This document shows, one piece after another, positions 25,751 to 39,296 of a stretch of 64,000 nt of DNA (position 1 is the stretch's first letter; every line of letters starts with the position of its first letter). Below the pieces are notes generated by a model that worked only from the letters and a program-made list of their open reading frames with translations, was not told where the DNA came from and did no database searches. The translations under genes were made by a program, and so were the position numbers. This stretch comes from Vitis vinifera. Its lineage: Eukaryota; Streptophyta; Magnoliopsida; Vitales; Vitaceae. Where the stretch lies: contig NC_081819.1 in NCBI RefSeq assembly GCF_030704535.1, positions 1,166,001 through 1,230,000 of the forward strand, in the 5' to 3' direction.

Positions 25751-28375
25751 CTAAGCTATTGGCTTTGTGCCAAGAATTCAAGACTATGTGGCACTCATAT
25801 TAAGAAGAAGAAAGTGGACCTATATGAATTTTGATTTTCTATATATGTAGTGGTAATATGACCTTACTTTGGGTATAATTATTGGTAGTAATCTAAAAAC
25901 TCAAGCAGATATTGCCCATCTCTATTGCATTTCATGCCAAACTTTTGTTGGGTGGAGAATAGTTAGGATATATATTGTTGCTTTATAACTCACAAATTAA
26001 TTAATTTTATTTCATATATATGAGTTCCAATCTTATGGGTGAATAATTTTGCATTCAGGTTCGCGAGCACAGACAACACATATGAGTTCTACTTTTTTTA
26101 ATATATTAATAAGCTATCAAACTTTTTTATGTTTATAATTAAAAAAAGGAAAAAAAAAACCCTGAAGATTAGTTAAGTTAGCTTAATATAAGGATTTAGT
26201 TTATCCATAAATTATAAATTTTTTAAAAACTTCTTATCATCTTAATGAATCAAGTGGTTTTTAATTAACAAAAAGTAAAAATAAAAAGTTGGACGAGTAA
26301 TTTTATTTTGGAGTGAGTAGCCCTTTTTGTTATACATCACAAAGTAGTTTTTTTTTTACTAGAACATACATAACAATAGTACTTTTTGTACCTAAACATA
26401 TTTGATTTGCAATATATATATATATAAACCATCATAACTTATATAGTCCAAAGTGGTTTTTCTATGATTTCAATTCATAAGTAATTGATAATTTATATAT
26501 GTCTTCAAATAAGATGAATTTACAAGACTCAACTTTTGAAAAAATATCATCAAAAATACACTCAAAGAATATTTTGTGGTCATTTAAATGATGTAATAGA
26601 TCTATGATGAATTTCTCAAATAATAATAATAATTTAACCTTTTCTTTTTCAAATGTTAATTTCCATTCTTGAATTTTTTTCTCTTTCTCTAGTATATTAA
26701 AAAAATAATATTCATACAAATAGTGCTACCTTTGGGACTAAATATCAAAATTTTAGTGGGACTCAAATCATATCAAGATACATTCTTTATGACATATGTG
26801 CCAACATCAAGAGTAAGTTTGTGATTAAAGCCTTCCAATTTAATTTTTAAAATTTTAAAAAGAATTTCAAATATCAAATAAGTAAAATCCTCTCTAAATT
26901 TTCCTATAAAGAGATCAAGGAGCTTTCTTTTACTTCAAAGGGGGGATGGGGAAAGGGAATTGGGCAAATTGAGGCAAACCGCATCATTGATGAGAAGGTT
27001 TCCTTATAGTCTACATCCTCTCATTGGATGTGTCTGAGAATTATCAAAGTAGAGGTTGAATAACTGCAAATTTTTGGTTAGGAATGGCCTAGCCACCATT
27101 CCAATCCTGCCAATTACGCAGACACAGGAAGAATCATATAATCTCCCTAAAAGCCCTCATGGATGCAGGTTGTTTTTTCTGTTGTTGAAATTTCAAATTG
27201 TTAGGAGGCATTGTATAGCAGTTTGTATTTGAATTGTTGTGATATTTTTCTACCCTTTGTGAATAAACATTTCATATTTATTAAAAAGCCTTCCTCATCC
27301 CAATTCATTTTGAAATTTTAAATGGTAAGTGTTTATGTTGATTTGAAGGAAAAGCATACCCTAATCCTGGTCTTAAAAAGGAAGAAAGAAAATCACAAGC
27401 ATTAAATTCAGACTTGTTAAAAGAAAAGTCAACATTAGGTCCACATTTTGAAGGCATAGGGGAAGCTAAAATTGCTTGTGAGAGAGGCAAGTGGGCCTGG
27501 CCTGGCCTAGCATTGTGGTCAAACTCAAAACTCAAAAGGGGTCTTCTGTTTTTGAACTATTTCCTTTGTCACAATCCAAGAGCCATCACCCAAGTATTGG
27601 GGTAAAAATTCACGCATAGTACGAATTGTAACTCTTGGAATTCATGCATGTAGCCTATCATTTTGAAGTCCTAAACTCCTAACTATGAAATTCTTTAATC
27701 CAATATCCTCTATCTTATATTTTTCTTCGAGGATTCCCATAGTTCCTTTACAGTATTTATTTGATTCATACATTATATGATATGTTATTCAAATCATTAA
27801 GTACTTAGTTTTTGCATATGAAATCATAATGATTCCAAGCTCCATAGGTGCCTGTACTTGTGCATTACTTTACCCTCTCCTTAGAAATGGGGGCATTTTC
27901 ATATGAGCAAGATTTAGAGTTGTGAGGTAGCACAACATTCTTTGTTGCCGGTTCTTCGAGTCCATTCTAATAAACTTTTCTAGCTTTTCACCATAAACAG
28001 CCAAAGTAATCAAATAGTAAAAATGAATTTGTTAGAAGACTGTTAAAAATGAATTTGAGGTAAATGACAGTCTAAATTTTCTTGTTAAACAAGAAAGTCA
28101 GAAAAGGATGGTGGTCAAAAGCGAAGTCTTCCCAGTTTCTGAGCTATTTGCTTTTCCACGGTCTTGAGCCCGCTGCCCACAATTTTAACAAATGTCTTTG
28201 GATAAATAACATTTGTTTAAGTAAAACACATTGATTTAATTAGTTAGGATTATATTATCAAATTTTGGTGAATTGTAATTGTTACTCACACTTGTCAAGG
28301 GGATTAACATTTGCTATTACATTCACAGTCATCGACATCACAACATTTACACTGAATAGAAATGTATAGAAAACT
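25751..28375. other. Unit B spacer: relic half-exon, RT scrap, unique insert
   Basis: At about 25,905-25,962 (+) the frame ADIAHLYCISCQTFVGWRI is a relic of Yippee-like exon 3 with both Cys kept. At about 26,980-27,025 (-) is the same copia RT scrap as in unit A. 27,026-28,190 is absent from units A and C and contains no recognisable protein. 28,190-28,375 again matches unit A in reverse. Confidence 0.6.
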
Positions 28376-29038
28376 TTACATAGGATATACAGCCACTATG
28401 CCTGCACCACCACCACATGTGAGTACAAATTGGCCTTCACGGATTACAGGGTGGTAAGCATACTGCCGAATCTGTAACATATGTGCCATGATTATCAATC
28501 TTAATATCAAATAAATCAAGGAGAAAATTAAATATATAAATCCTTACTATTCTCCACCCAAGCCAGCTTCCACATGAAATACAGTAGATAGAAACCTCAT
28601 CCACCTGACTCCCTGCAGGAGCTTCACCTACATATGATAGCATTGGATAGTCTCCTTCTCTAAAATTCACACCATTACTGCACACTTGGAACATCAGAAT
28701 AGATCAAAAATCAAGAACAGTTAAAAAGACTATCAAAATGCGTTCTGATAGCATTGGAACCTTACACGTAATCAAAGAGGAGCTGAGCCGTGGAAAATGG
28801 ATAAAGATCCTACAAGAATAGCAAAGAAATTAATTAAGCATGAAATCTTGCAAGTGAATCTTAATTAATAGAAAAGAAAAAGTACCTGAATAAAGTTATG
28901 GCCCAGAGCAATGAGAGTATGGCAAAAGATACAGCGGAACACACAAGGAAGTGGTGGGGTATCCAGAAAGGCTTCAAGAGCCTGAAGCATATGTGCAGTT
29001 GCTGGTGGAAGAGGGTCACTGTTAGGCATTTCCGCCAT
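28376..29038 (-). CDS. Yippee-like zinc-binding protein, copy B (4 exons, intact)
   Basis: Exons (minus strand) 29038-28886, 28809-28766, 28677-28548 and 28471-28376 join into 423 nt (140 aa plus stop) with GT/AG sites and the same phases as copy A. First CxxC CIFC in exon 1 (followed by HTLIALGHNFIQ), DLYPFSTAQLLFDYV in exon 2, SIYCISCGSWLGWRI in exon 3, and a C-terminal YAYHPVIREGQFVL. Relative to copy A, exon 3 lacks one codon in frame and the last ten residues differ (GIVAVYPM versus GIQVEFQM). All indels keep the frame, which suggests selection on the protein or a recent duplication. Confidence 0.8.
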
Positions 29039-29404
29039 TGGAACTTGGAATATTAGAGATTATCACCTACTCTTCTTGATGGATCCTGCAGTATCATTTG
29101 CAAATTAGGAAAAGAAAGAATAATACCAGATATTTATGAAGAAGGCTTCAAGGTGTATGAAAGCACTCAACAGCTTAAATTTTCCCAGGAAAATGAAAGA
29201 AACCAAAATGAGAGAGGAGGGAGGAAGGGGAAGTTATTTTGTTTTAGAAAACCAAAATCGCTCCTGTTTTTCCTGTTTTTAATTAGAAAGTAACAACTTC
29301 CACGTGGAAAGGGAATCTGATTAGAAAAAAAAGAAAGGAAATTAATAACTTCCAAGTGAAATTGAGTTTCAGATTCTTAACTAAGAAACTGAGAGCGAAA
29401 CAGT

Positions 29405-30060
29405 TATGAATGTGAAATCAACGACACCCAAGTTATCAGATTCTTGAAAACTAGCAAACTTGAATTTAATTTTCTGGAGAAAGTGAGCGAAAGCGAGAGA
29501 AAGTGATAGAGAAACAGTTATGATTCTTATATAGGAAACAAAGAAAATGAACTTGAAGAAATAGATCCATACAGAAAGAAAGACAAGGGTTAGGAGAATT
29601 TTACCGGATTGGTGACCAAAAAGACCAAGAAATTGCTGAATGTGAAGTCAACAACCTCCAAGTTATCAGATTCTTGAAAGCTAGCAAACTCTGAATTTAA
29701 TTTTCTGGAGAAAGTGAGACCGAAAGTGGGAGAAAGTGAGAGAGAAACAGTTAAGATTCTTGAATATGAAACAAAGAAAATGGACTACTTGAGATGGATC
29801 TCCAGAGAGAGAGAAAGAAAGAAAGAAAGCAAGCAAGCAAGAAAGAAGGAAAGAAAAGAGCTTCGAGAATTTTACCGGATTGATGACCAAAAAGATCAAG
29901 AAATTGTTGAATGTGAAATCAACAACTTCCAAATTATAAGATCGTCTCAGATGGGTGAAAGCAGCAAGTTGAATTTTCTAGGGAAAGTGATAGAAAGCGA
30001 GTTTGATATTGGCGGGAAAGAGAGACGGTTATGAATGTGAAAGAGGAATAGTAATGATTA
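29405..30060 (-). repeat. Upstream tandem repeat (unit B), three units
   Basis: Units start at about 29,408, 29,638 and 29,909 (periods about 230 and 271 bp), each opening with GAATGTGAA(A/G)TCAAC and holding AAGTTATCAGATTCTTGAAA or a variant, a GGAGAAAGTGAG purine block and GAATTTTACCGGATTG. The second unit carries an expanded GAAA/GCAA run near 29,810-29,860. It lies 370-1,020 bp upstream of copy B's start codon. An open frame of 106 residues across it is compositional. Confidence 0.8.
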
Positions 30061-31837
30061 TATACTCTAAACAGTTTTATGCAAGATTGTCATTACACTC
30101 AACAACCTTCATATTACCACCGTGCCATCACATGTTTTTATATTTAGAGTCAAACATCAAATAGAATGCATATTAAAAATTTATCCCTTACTTGGATCAT
30201 GAATTTTTTAAATTACCTTTTATTTTTCTTTTGAAACAATGATTAAATATCATGTTCTATTATTTTTTTTATAAAAGAAATAAGATATTCTATAATTTTT
30301 ATTTTGCTCTATCTGAAGGATGTAGTGCATTATTTTATTAAAATATTCATTGGGTAAGTACAATAAAATAAATATCATCACCTTCCAAAATTAGTTATAC
30401 CTCATTCCTCATTCCACTTAATATTATATGGTCATGTCAAGGAGATATAAGTTTTGACAAGGTACCTTTGATCTAGCCTGTGTGTTACAAAATAATTTAC
30501 AATCTTTTAGAAATGGTGACTCGTTTTCATAAATCCAATTTCAATTCTTCCATTCTTTATTAAATAATTTCAACCATACAAATTAGAAACTTTCTATGAT
30601 CCTTTAATAATATCATTAATATGAAAATACAATATTTACTTAGATTTATAGTTTGCATTGATAAATCATAGCTTCTATGATCAAGTCCTTTGAAAATTGA
30701 ATATGGATTTTTAAATTTATTTTCTTTTTAGGACCTTGGGTTATTCATGATCAAGCTAAGTTTTATAGCTCAAAATTTTATCTGAAATATTTTCTTAGTT
30801 TAGATCCTTAATTACCATTTAATGATTGAAATTGAAGTATGTCACATCGTTTAGGTTCTCACTTCTTTTATAGATTTGGCTTTAGGATATGTAACAATAG
30901 GACAAACTTAGTTAACTAGTGATTAAGGGATAACAAGAATCATTATTACTTCTATAAAGTACTATTGTACCTTCTTTAGTTTGATTTTGACTTTAGTACT
31001 CTATTCTAAAATTGGTTTTGGTAAGCCAAGGTCAAAGATCGTGGTTCTCCCAACCAAAAACAACTAAAAAGAACAAGCAACTATTGGTATAGTGGCTTGA
31101 TCCATCCCATAGGGACAGGTCTTGTGATACCTAATGGTGTAAATATCTAAGATTTCCAGTCTAAATCCTACGTTATTTTTAACCTAATCTAATTGAATTA
31201 GAAAGATGAGCTTTTTAGGTTTCAAAATGTACAAAAACATACTAAAAATATAAAGTGATCAAATAATGATGAAATAATCTAGAAACAAGTTCACTCCTAA
31301 GTTCAAATCTCAAGGAAAGTAGGATCCAATATGCTCCTATGACAGTCACACTATTTCACATTCAGTTTTCAACCTATTAAGCCATATACTCATCTCAAAC
31401 ACTAACCCTAGAGGCGTCGCAATAAGGGATCAAATCGAATCTTTGTGAATTAACTCTTATGAGGAAGCATTCATTAAATCCAATAAGAATCAAACATACA
31501 TAACCCTAATAAATTTTAAAGAGAGTTATTTTTCCATGTAAAATTTGTGAGAAAGATGAATCTTAGAGTAAGGACAACTTTTCTTAACACTTTAGATGCA
31601 CTCCACTAAGACTTTCCCATAGGAGATCCACTTTTTGTAGATATAATTGGTGTTTAGCCACTCAATGTTATTCCCACATAATGTATTGAATTCATGAAAT
31701 CAATAGAGATTTATTGCAAAAATCAAAAGTAAGTTTTTGTGTTTTTCATCCTTCCTCCTCGTAAAAATCTCTCATTAACTCTTTATACTTGCAACCAAAC
31801 CCTAAAAAAAAAAAATCAAGAAAATGCTTAAAATGTC
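30061..31837. other. Right flank of unit B and spacer, no gene
   Basis: 30,061-31,300 matches unit C 46,200-47,830 without the MITE found there. 31,300-31,837 is not shared with C. No coding region is visible. Confidence 0.6.
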
Positions 31838-32031
31838 TGTTACAGAATCAGAATCTACCTTACTTATGTAGTTGACTTACCTTATTTATGTATTGATTAT
31901 AGGCTTGATTATAGGATGTAAATATAGGAGACTTACCTTAGATAGACTAGCATAGCATGTATAAATAGAGATGTTTCTGTTATGAATAAAGGAAGAGTTT
32001 ACATATTCATTTTCTTTCTCTACATTTTACA
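31838..32031 (+). repeat. 5' LTR of the copia element
   Basis: Contains a TATA-like TGTATAAATAGAG block and an AATAAAG signal, as expected for an LTR promoter and polyadenylation region. A 12-bp segment (AGGCTTGATTAT) is extra relative to the 3' LTR. Confidence 0.95.
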
Positions 32032-32437
32032 TGGTATTAGAGCCACGTTTGGCTCAAGGGAATTTTCTAGGTTTTGGGTTTTGTTCCTAACAGTCTGGAA
32101 CAGTAACCTGTTACGTTTTTTTTTAGTCTGGATTGCGTCACCGCCAACCCAGGGAGGAGCACATTATTGTTTCCGGAGCGTGGGAGCACATGAGGCCACT
32201 GTTTCTTCACTGATTTGACTTTTCGACGTTTCCCATCTCTCGATCTGACTTTCTGATGTTTCCCATCTTTCCGACCATTCTCAAGTGGCATTCCGGTGTT
32301 CGATCAACTGTTGAGAGGAACATCTCCTTGGTAGGTTCTGTCCCTTTGATTTGTTCTCTGATTCCTTGTGGATATTCATTTTGGGTATCAGCTGTTTTTG
32401 GTTTACTGCTGGAATTATATTGTGAATATCAATTAAA

Positions 32438-35400
32438 ATGACTGACAACAAAGCTTCTATAACTGAAATAGTTCCAGCACTGTCCAAAATAACTGATCAT
32501 AAATTAAATGGCACTAATTATCTAGAATGGAGCAAGACAATTAGAGTTTATTTGCGTAGTGTTGAAAAAGATGACCATCTGACCATGGAAACCCTTGATA
32601 ATGAAACTAGAAAGACTTGGATAAGGGATGAAAAATGCACGTTTATTCCTACAAATAAGGAATTCTATTGATAGTGAAATTGTTGGACTACTTAATCATT
32701 GTGAGTTTGTTAAAGAATTAATGGATTATCTGGAGTTCTTATATTCTGGCAAAGAGAATGTGTCCCGAATGTATGATGTGTGCAAAGCCTTCTATCGTGC
32801 TAAAAAGGAGGCCAAATCTCTCACAACTTATTTTATGGATTTTAAGAAGACTTATGAGGAGTTGAATGTACTTTTACCTTTCAGTACTGATATTAAGGCG
32901 CAACAAACTCAGAGAGAAAAAATGGCAGTAATGAGTTTTTTAGCTGGCCTTCCATCTGAATTTGAAACTGCTAAATCTCAAATTCTTTCCAATTCTGAGA
33001 TTGGTTCACTTCAAGAAGTGTTCAGTAGAATTTTGCGTACTGAAGGTACCTCATCTATCCAGTAGACTAATAATGTTCTTGTTGCCAAAGGAGGAAGCAA
33101 TGATACTGGGAGAAAATCAAACAACAGGGGAGGAAGCAAGACTTCTGATAGCTATAACAATGATTCAAGCAACATTGTTTGCTACTACTGTCATGAGCCA
33201 GACCATACCAAGAAATACTGCAAGAAATTACAAAACCATAATCAAAGAAATCAGATTGCTAATGTTGCCACCGCCTCTAGTACTTCTTCAAGTTCTTCTG
33301 ATAAGACGATCATGGTCTTAGTTGATGGGTTTGCAAAATTCTCTCAGTATCAGGAATCATTGAAGATTTCTACTTCGGTTACTGCTCTTGTTGAGACAGG
33401 TAAAACATGTCTTATCTCCTCCTCAAACAAATGGGTAATTGATTCAGGTGCCACTAATCACATGATAGGTAATCCTAAAACATTCTCTAGTTTTCAATCA
33501 CATTTAGCCCCTTCTCCTGTTACCATTGCTGATGGGTCAACCTTTAATGTTGTGGGTTCTGGGACTATCAAACTAACATCCTCTATCACTTTGTCATCTG
33601 TTCTAAGTTTACCTAAGCTTGCCTTTAACTTGATATCTGTCAGTAAACTTAACAAAGATCTGAACTATTGTATCTCATTCTTTCTTGACCATTGCCTTTT
33701 TTAGGATCTTATGATGAAGCAGATTATTGGTAAATGACATGTATCTGATGGTCTTTACATTCTTGATGCGTGGGTACCTCGGTCGTTTTCTTGTTCTAGC
33801 ATCGCTTCTTCAGTTAAAGCTCATTTTCGTTTGGGACATTCATCTTTACCAGTGTTAAAGAAGTTATGTCCTCAGTTTCATAGTTTACCTTCGTTTAATT
33901 GTGAATCATGTCATTTTGCAAAGCATCACCGTAGTTCGTTAAGCCCAAGAGTTAATAAGAGGGCTGAATCTATTTTTGAGTTAGTACACTCTGATGTTTG
34001 GGGACCTTGTCCTGTTACTTCTAAAACTGGATTTCGATATTTTGTTACATTTGTGGATGATTTTTCTCAAACGACTTGGATTTATTTTATGAAGAATCGG
34101 TTTGAAGTTTTCTCTCATTTTTGCGCATTTTGTGCTAAGATTAAAACACAGTTTAATATCTTTGTACGAACATTGAGAAGTGATAATGGTAAAGAATATA
34201 TGTCTAACTCATTTCATAGTTACATGACTCAACACGGGATTCTTCATCAATCCTCTTGTGTGGATACTCCTTCTCAAAATGGAGTTGCTGAGAGAAAGAA
34301 CAGACATTTACTAGAAATAGCCCGGGCACTCTTGTTCCAGATGAAGGTTCCTTAACAGTTTTGGGCTGATGCGATATCTACTGATTGCTTTTTGATTAAT
34401 CACATGCCATCTACAGTACTCAATGATCAAATCCCATACAGTATATTGTTTCCAAAGAAGTCTCTATTTCCAGTTGAACCACGAATTTTTGGAAGCACTT
34501 GCTATGTTCGAGATGTAAGGCCATCTGTGACTAAACTAGATCCCAAAGCCTTGAAGTGTGTGTTCTTAGGGTATTCTCGTCTTCAGAAAGGTTATCGATG
34601 ATTTTCTCCTGATCTCAACAAGTATGTGGTATCGACTGATGTGGTATTTTCAGAAGATACACCTTTTTATTCTTCACCCCCAAATTCAGAAAGTGAGGAG
34701 GAGGGTGAAAATTGGCACATATATCAAGAAACCATCCCAAGTACTCCCACTGATTCTTCTGAGCAACCACACGCTGTTGTTGACTTATTGCCTACTCCAA
34801 CTAAGCCACCAATTGTTCAGGAATACTCCAAAGGAGACAAAAGATACATGTCCTGCACCAACTTCTTCGTTATCTGATCCTCCCAGTGACCTTGACCTCC
34901 CCATTGGTCTTCGCAAAGGTAAACATCAATGCAAATCAGTTTATTCCATTGCTAATTTCGTTTCTTATGATCACTTGTCTCCTTCTCGAGCGCTTTTGTT
35001 GCCCCTTTAGATTCTGTCACTATTCCCAAAATTGTCAAGGAAGCCTTGAATCACCCTGGATGGTATAATGCAATGCTTGAGGAAATACAAGCTCTAAAAG
35101 TCAATCACACATGGAATCTAGTTGATTTACCAATAGGAAAGAACGTTGTGGGATGTAAGTGAGCCTTTGCAATAAAAGTTAATCTTGATGGCTCAGTGGC
35201 ACGACTGAAAGCCAGACTTGTAGTTAAAGTCTATGCTCATACTTATGGGGTGGACTATTCTGATACTTTCTCTCCAGTAGCCAGACTTGCTTCAATCCGC
35301 CTGATTATATCAATTGTTGCTTCTCAGCATTGGCCCCTGCACCAACTGGATATAAAAAATGCATTCCTTCATGGAGATCTCCAGGAAGAAGTATATATGG

Positions 35401-36556
35401 CGCAACCACCTGGGTTTGTTGCTCAGGGGGAGTATGGGAAAGTGTGTCATCTCAGAAAATCTCTCCATGGATTGAAGCAGAGTCCTCGAGCTTGGTTTGG
35501 CAAGTTTAGTGAGGTGATTCAAGAGTTTGGGATGAACAAAAGCAAAGTTGATCATTCAGTCTTCTATAGACAGTCAGCAAATGGTATTATTCTTCTCATT
35601 ATTTATGTTGATGACATTGTCATAACAGGAAATGATTGTGCATGAATTTCTTCTCTCAAATTGTTTATGCATTCCAAGTTTCACACAAAGGACTTGGGCG
35701 AGCTAAAATATTTCTTAGGAGTAGAAGTATCAAGAAGCAAAAGAGGAATCTTCTTGTCACAGAGGAAATATGTTCTTGACTTGCAGAAACTGGAAAGATG
35801 GAAGCCAAGCCATGTAGCACACCGATGATCCCTAATGTACATTTGACGAAAGATGATGGTGATCCATTTGATAATCCAGAAAGATACAAAAGATTGGTTG
35901 GGAAATTGAATTACCTTACAGTGACTCGCCCAGACATTGCTTATGCAGTTAATATTGTCAATCAGTTTATGTCTGCACCTACAGTGAAGCATTGGGCAGC
36001 CTTGGAGCAGATTTTGTGTTATTTGAAAAGAGCTCCTGGTATGGGCATATTGTACATCAATCATAGACATGCTCAAATTAAGTGTTTTACAGATGCTGAC
36101 TGGGCTGGATCCTAAGATGATAGACGATCCACAACAGGATTTTGTGTCTTTGTTGGTCGGAATCTTGTATCTTGGAAGAGCAAGAAGCAGAATGTGGTAT
36201 CTCGGTCTAGTGCAGAATCAGAATACAGAGCCATGGCGCAAGCCACGTGTGAAATTATGTGATTGTATCATCTTCTAATTGGGATTGGAATAAAGACTCC
36301 CATGCCAGAAAAACTTGGGTGCGACAACCAAGCAGCTATTCATATCGCCTCAAATCCAGTATATCATGAAAGAACTAAACATATTGAAGTAGATTGTCAC
36401 TTTATTCGTGAGAAGATTCAAGAAAATTTGATTTCCACAGGTTATGTGAAGACTGGAGAACAACTGGGAGATATTTTCACTAAGGCGTTAAATGGAACTC
36501 GGGTTGAATATTTTTGTAACAAGCTGGGCATGATTAACATTTATGCTCCAGCTTGA
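32438..36556 (+). pseudogene. Broken copia gag-pol polyprotein
   Basis: Gag starts at 32,438 (MTDNKASITEIVPALSKI) and shifts frame near 32,640. A zinc knuckle CYYCHEPDHTKKYC lies near 33,180-33,220. Protease box WVIDSGATNHM near 33,432. Integrase: HSDVWGP, FVDDFSQTTW and TLRSDNGKEY near 33,990-34,200 with GVAERKNRH. RT: LDIKNAFLHGDLQEEVYM near 35,347 and IIYVDDIVITGND near 35,600. RNase H: ending in CDNQAAIHIASNP and RTKHIEVDCHFIRE near 36,320-36,410. In-frame stops occur at 33,063, 33,702, 34,353 and others, with frameshifts near 34,830, 35,640, 35,800 and 36,100-36,270. It cannot encode an active polyprotein. Confidence 0.95.
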
Positions 36557-36563
36557 GGGGGAG

Positions 36564-36745
36564 TGTTACAGAATCAGAATCTACCTTATTTATGTAGTTG
36601 ACTTACCTTATTTATGTATTGATTATAGGATGTAAATATAGGAGACTTCCCTTAGATAGACTAGCATAGCATGTATAAATAGAGATGTTTCTGTTATGAA
36701 TAAAGAAAGAGTTTACATATTCACTTTCTTTCTCTGCAGTTTACA
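36564..36745 (+). repeat. 3' LTR of the copia element
   Basis: Near-identical to the 5' LTR apart from the 12-bp indel and a few substitutions. Confidence 0.95.
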
Positions 36746-36750
36746 ATGTC

Positions 36751-39296
36751 TAAAAATGAACAAGGGATCCAAATGAAGGAAGTCTTGGAAAAAAATAACA
36801 AATTTTATAATCAAAATTCCAATACATGATCATTGTTGTATTGAAATGTTCAATAAAGGCCTTATCTTTTTAGGTCACCATTGAAACCCATGGGTCCTTG
36901 TTGAAATCAATATTGAATCATTTTGTCCTTGTATCAAAAAGTTCATCTTGAATAACATCATTCCTCTTAGCCTTCTCTTGTTGTATTAAACTCCAATACA
37001 CTCAAATCAAGTTAAATCACTCCACAAAACACTATTTGCATGGATTGGTATTGAATATGCAAAAATGAAAGTATTTTCCAAAATCTTGAGCTTATATTGG
37101 CTTGGTGTAGAAATTTTCAATAGTGAAAATTTGATAAATGATTTTGTCATCCCCATTGGTATCAAAATTTCCTACCAAGGTTTTAGTTATGAAAATTATG
37201 TGTAAATGTTATTGACTACAATCGATGAAGGAAACTAAGGCTTGACTCTCTAGGTGCTTTATCAAATTTTTGATAAATCACATTTTGGTGTCAAAATAGG
37301 TTCAAAAAAGGGCATCAAACATCCAATTTTTGCTATTCATATGCCTTGAACTTTATCAATATTTTGAAATGATAATTTCTAAAGAGCCTTCCAACATTGA
37401 TTTCCCCTGGTGTCGAAATGACTTTGATACTTCCTTTATATTGAAAAAACTTATTTCTTTTTCTTTTTTTTTTTTGCATTCTTTCATCCTTCTACAAATC
37501 TCTAAGTCTTGTTCTTTGATCTTGATCCTTCTTTTGACCTTCTTAAGACCTTTTTCCCAACCATATCATCCCTGAACTCCTTAAGCTAGCTTCCTTTCCT
37601 TCCTTTCCTTCTTCAATTCTTGAGTCACTTTGTACAATACTTAGCTTTTTATTCTTTTTTTTTTCATTGCATTTTCACTAACTAGACATGTTAGTATACA
37701 TATAAGAACTGAGCATATACTTAAGTTAAAAGACAATGATTATCACTTAAAGTATATGAAAATCAATCTTTTGAGAATATATAAACAATGGCTTTGAGTG
37801 CTGCTCATTTTCCTACTCCAAACTACAAATAGAGTTTATTATTCTATTACTTTATCCCAACCATTATTGAATCCTTTTTGGGTTTTTATTTTACCCATTA
37901 TTTCTCTATAATCCTAATCTTAAACTTCCAAACTTTACGTCCTAGAGTAGTTATGCGTTCCTCATGGGTGTGTTGTCACATACACAATCTATAGGAAAAA
38001 ACTAAATAGAAATGTATTAAATCAATGAATCAAAACCAAAAGTCAAAACATATGAAAAAGAGAGCGAATATAACCTTAGGTCCAGCTTCAGGAACTACTT
38101 GCGTCAACATATAGGTGCTTCCATGTTTCATAAGTTGGGCATTAGGCGGGAAATCCCATATATGGTGGCTTGGGAAATGTCCAAAAATGTGGGCCTCCCA
38201 CTATCTCAAAGCATCAAGGTGAATGGCACCACGGGTGTGATTGTTGCCATCTTAGTGCTATTTTTTCTTGAGGCTTAAACTTGCATAGTGCAAAATGGTG
38301 CCAAGGCCTATGGTAATGCCAAGATGGCACCATCCTTGCTTCCAAATGCTAAGTCCCAATCCTTTGTTTTCCCTGTGCAATGCCTCAATAGCTACACCAA
38401 ATGGTAAACTCCAAGTAAAAAATTAAATCTTTTGACTTTGTTTAGGTTGGTTTGACTACGATCAATTGAGGAACATGTATGTCGTCTATCATGGGCTTAG
38501 TCTTATATACATATAAGATTTTAAACAATAAACACGACCATGTATATTTTGTTTGTATTAATATCCTTAAAAAACCATTATTAATATGATAATATGCTAA
38601 GATCTACATGGAATGTATCCATGTACTTTTGTACTTTTAACTTATCTATGTGTCTTTTCTATAAATAAATTCAAGTAGGACGTGTCTATCTTTATATGTT
38701 ACTAAATATCATAAATAATCATATAAGGCCTATGAAAGTTTTATGTCCTCGCGGGTTTCTTGAAAGTAAATTACATGAAGTAATAATTTATATATGTTTT
38801 ATTTTAAGGTAAATTATAGTAATTATTATTAATCTTAAAAAAAAAATATATTATCTCACATTTTTATTCTAAAATTAAAAAGTTCCAATTATATTTAAAA
38901 ATTTGGAAGTATCTTCCATGGAATATGTCCCTCATTAATTGACCCATTTTGAAGCATTAATGGGTCAGACCTTCAATCCTTTTGGGCATTGCATCCTGGA
39001 TACCAAGAATATCTCTTCTAATTTGAATGGTATTACTAGGTTTCTTATGAATTTATTTATCCCAACATAAAAGCTTCTGAACACATTCTACTAGAGGAAC
39101 AAATGACTAAAGCATCCATTGTTGCATGCAACAGAGCTAGTATTAGCTAGCAATTGTAATCCTACTTCAAGTTTCAAATTTTATTCAATTGGTATTACAT
39201 CACAAGTTTATCACATTGGATAACTGCATTGAGATTCTTAGTAACAGAGACCGTATCTATGGAGAGCCATCAGCCATGAGCCACGTCATTGAGCCA
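36751..39296. other. Intergenic, no gene
   Basis: AT-rich DNA with T/C-rich tracts (a T10 run at about 37,466-37,475 and a TTCC run at 37,590-37,612). No frame of recognisable family. I see nothing specific in it. Confidence 0.5.

Larger units (their letters stand above)
23159..31310 (+). repeat. Segmental duplication unit B
   Basis: Matches unit C over its length: upstream repeat (23,210-23,520 with 40,130-40,460), copia LTR and gag, relic half-exon, Yippee-like gene, tandem repeat, and about 1.2 kb right flank ending at the shared word AAGTTCACTC (about 31,290; 47,830 in C). Unit B has about 1.2 kb (27,026-28,190) not found in C, and C has more of the copia integrase. Confidence 0.85.
31833..36750 (+). 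mobile_element. Ty1/copia retrotransposon with both LTRs and target duplication
   Basis: 5' LTR 31,838-32,031 (194 bp) and 3' LTR 36,564-36,745 (182 bp), both TGTTACAG...TTTACA. Target duplication ATGTC at 31,833-31,837 and 36,746-36,750. The primer-binding site TGGTATTAGAGCCAC begins directly at 32,032 and the polypurine tract GAGGGGGAG abuts the 3' LTR. The LTRs differ by a 12-bp duplication in the 5' copy and a few substitutions. Internal order is gag, protease, integrase, RT, RNase H, the copia order. Confidence 0.95.

Noticed and set aside
27305-27605. Overlapping open frames on both strands in the unit B-specific insert
   Set aside because: No family recognised, no splice context, and both strands are open by composition.
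29714-30034. 106-codon charged open frame
   Set aside because: It is produced by the purine tandem repeat (GAAA runs) upstream of the Yippee-like gene and is not conserved in the other units.
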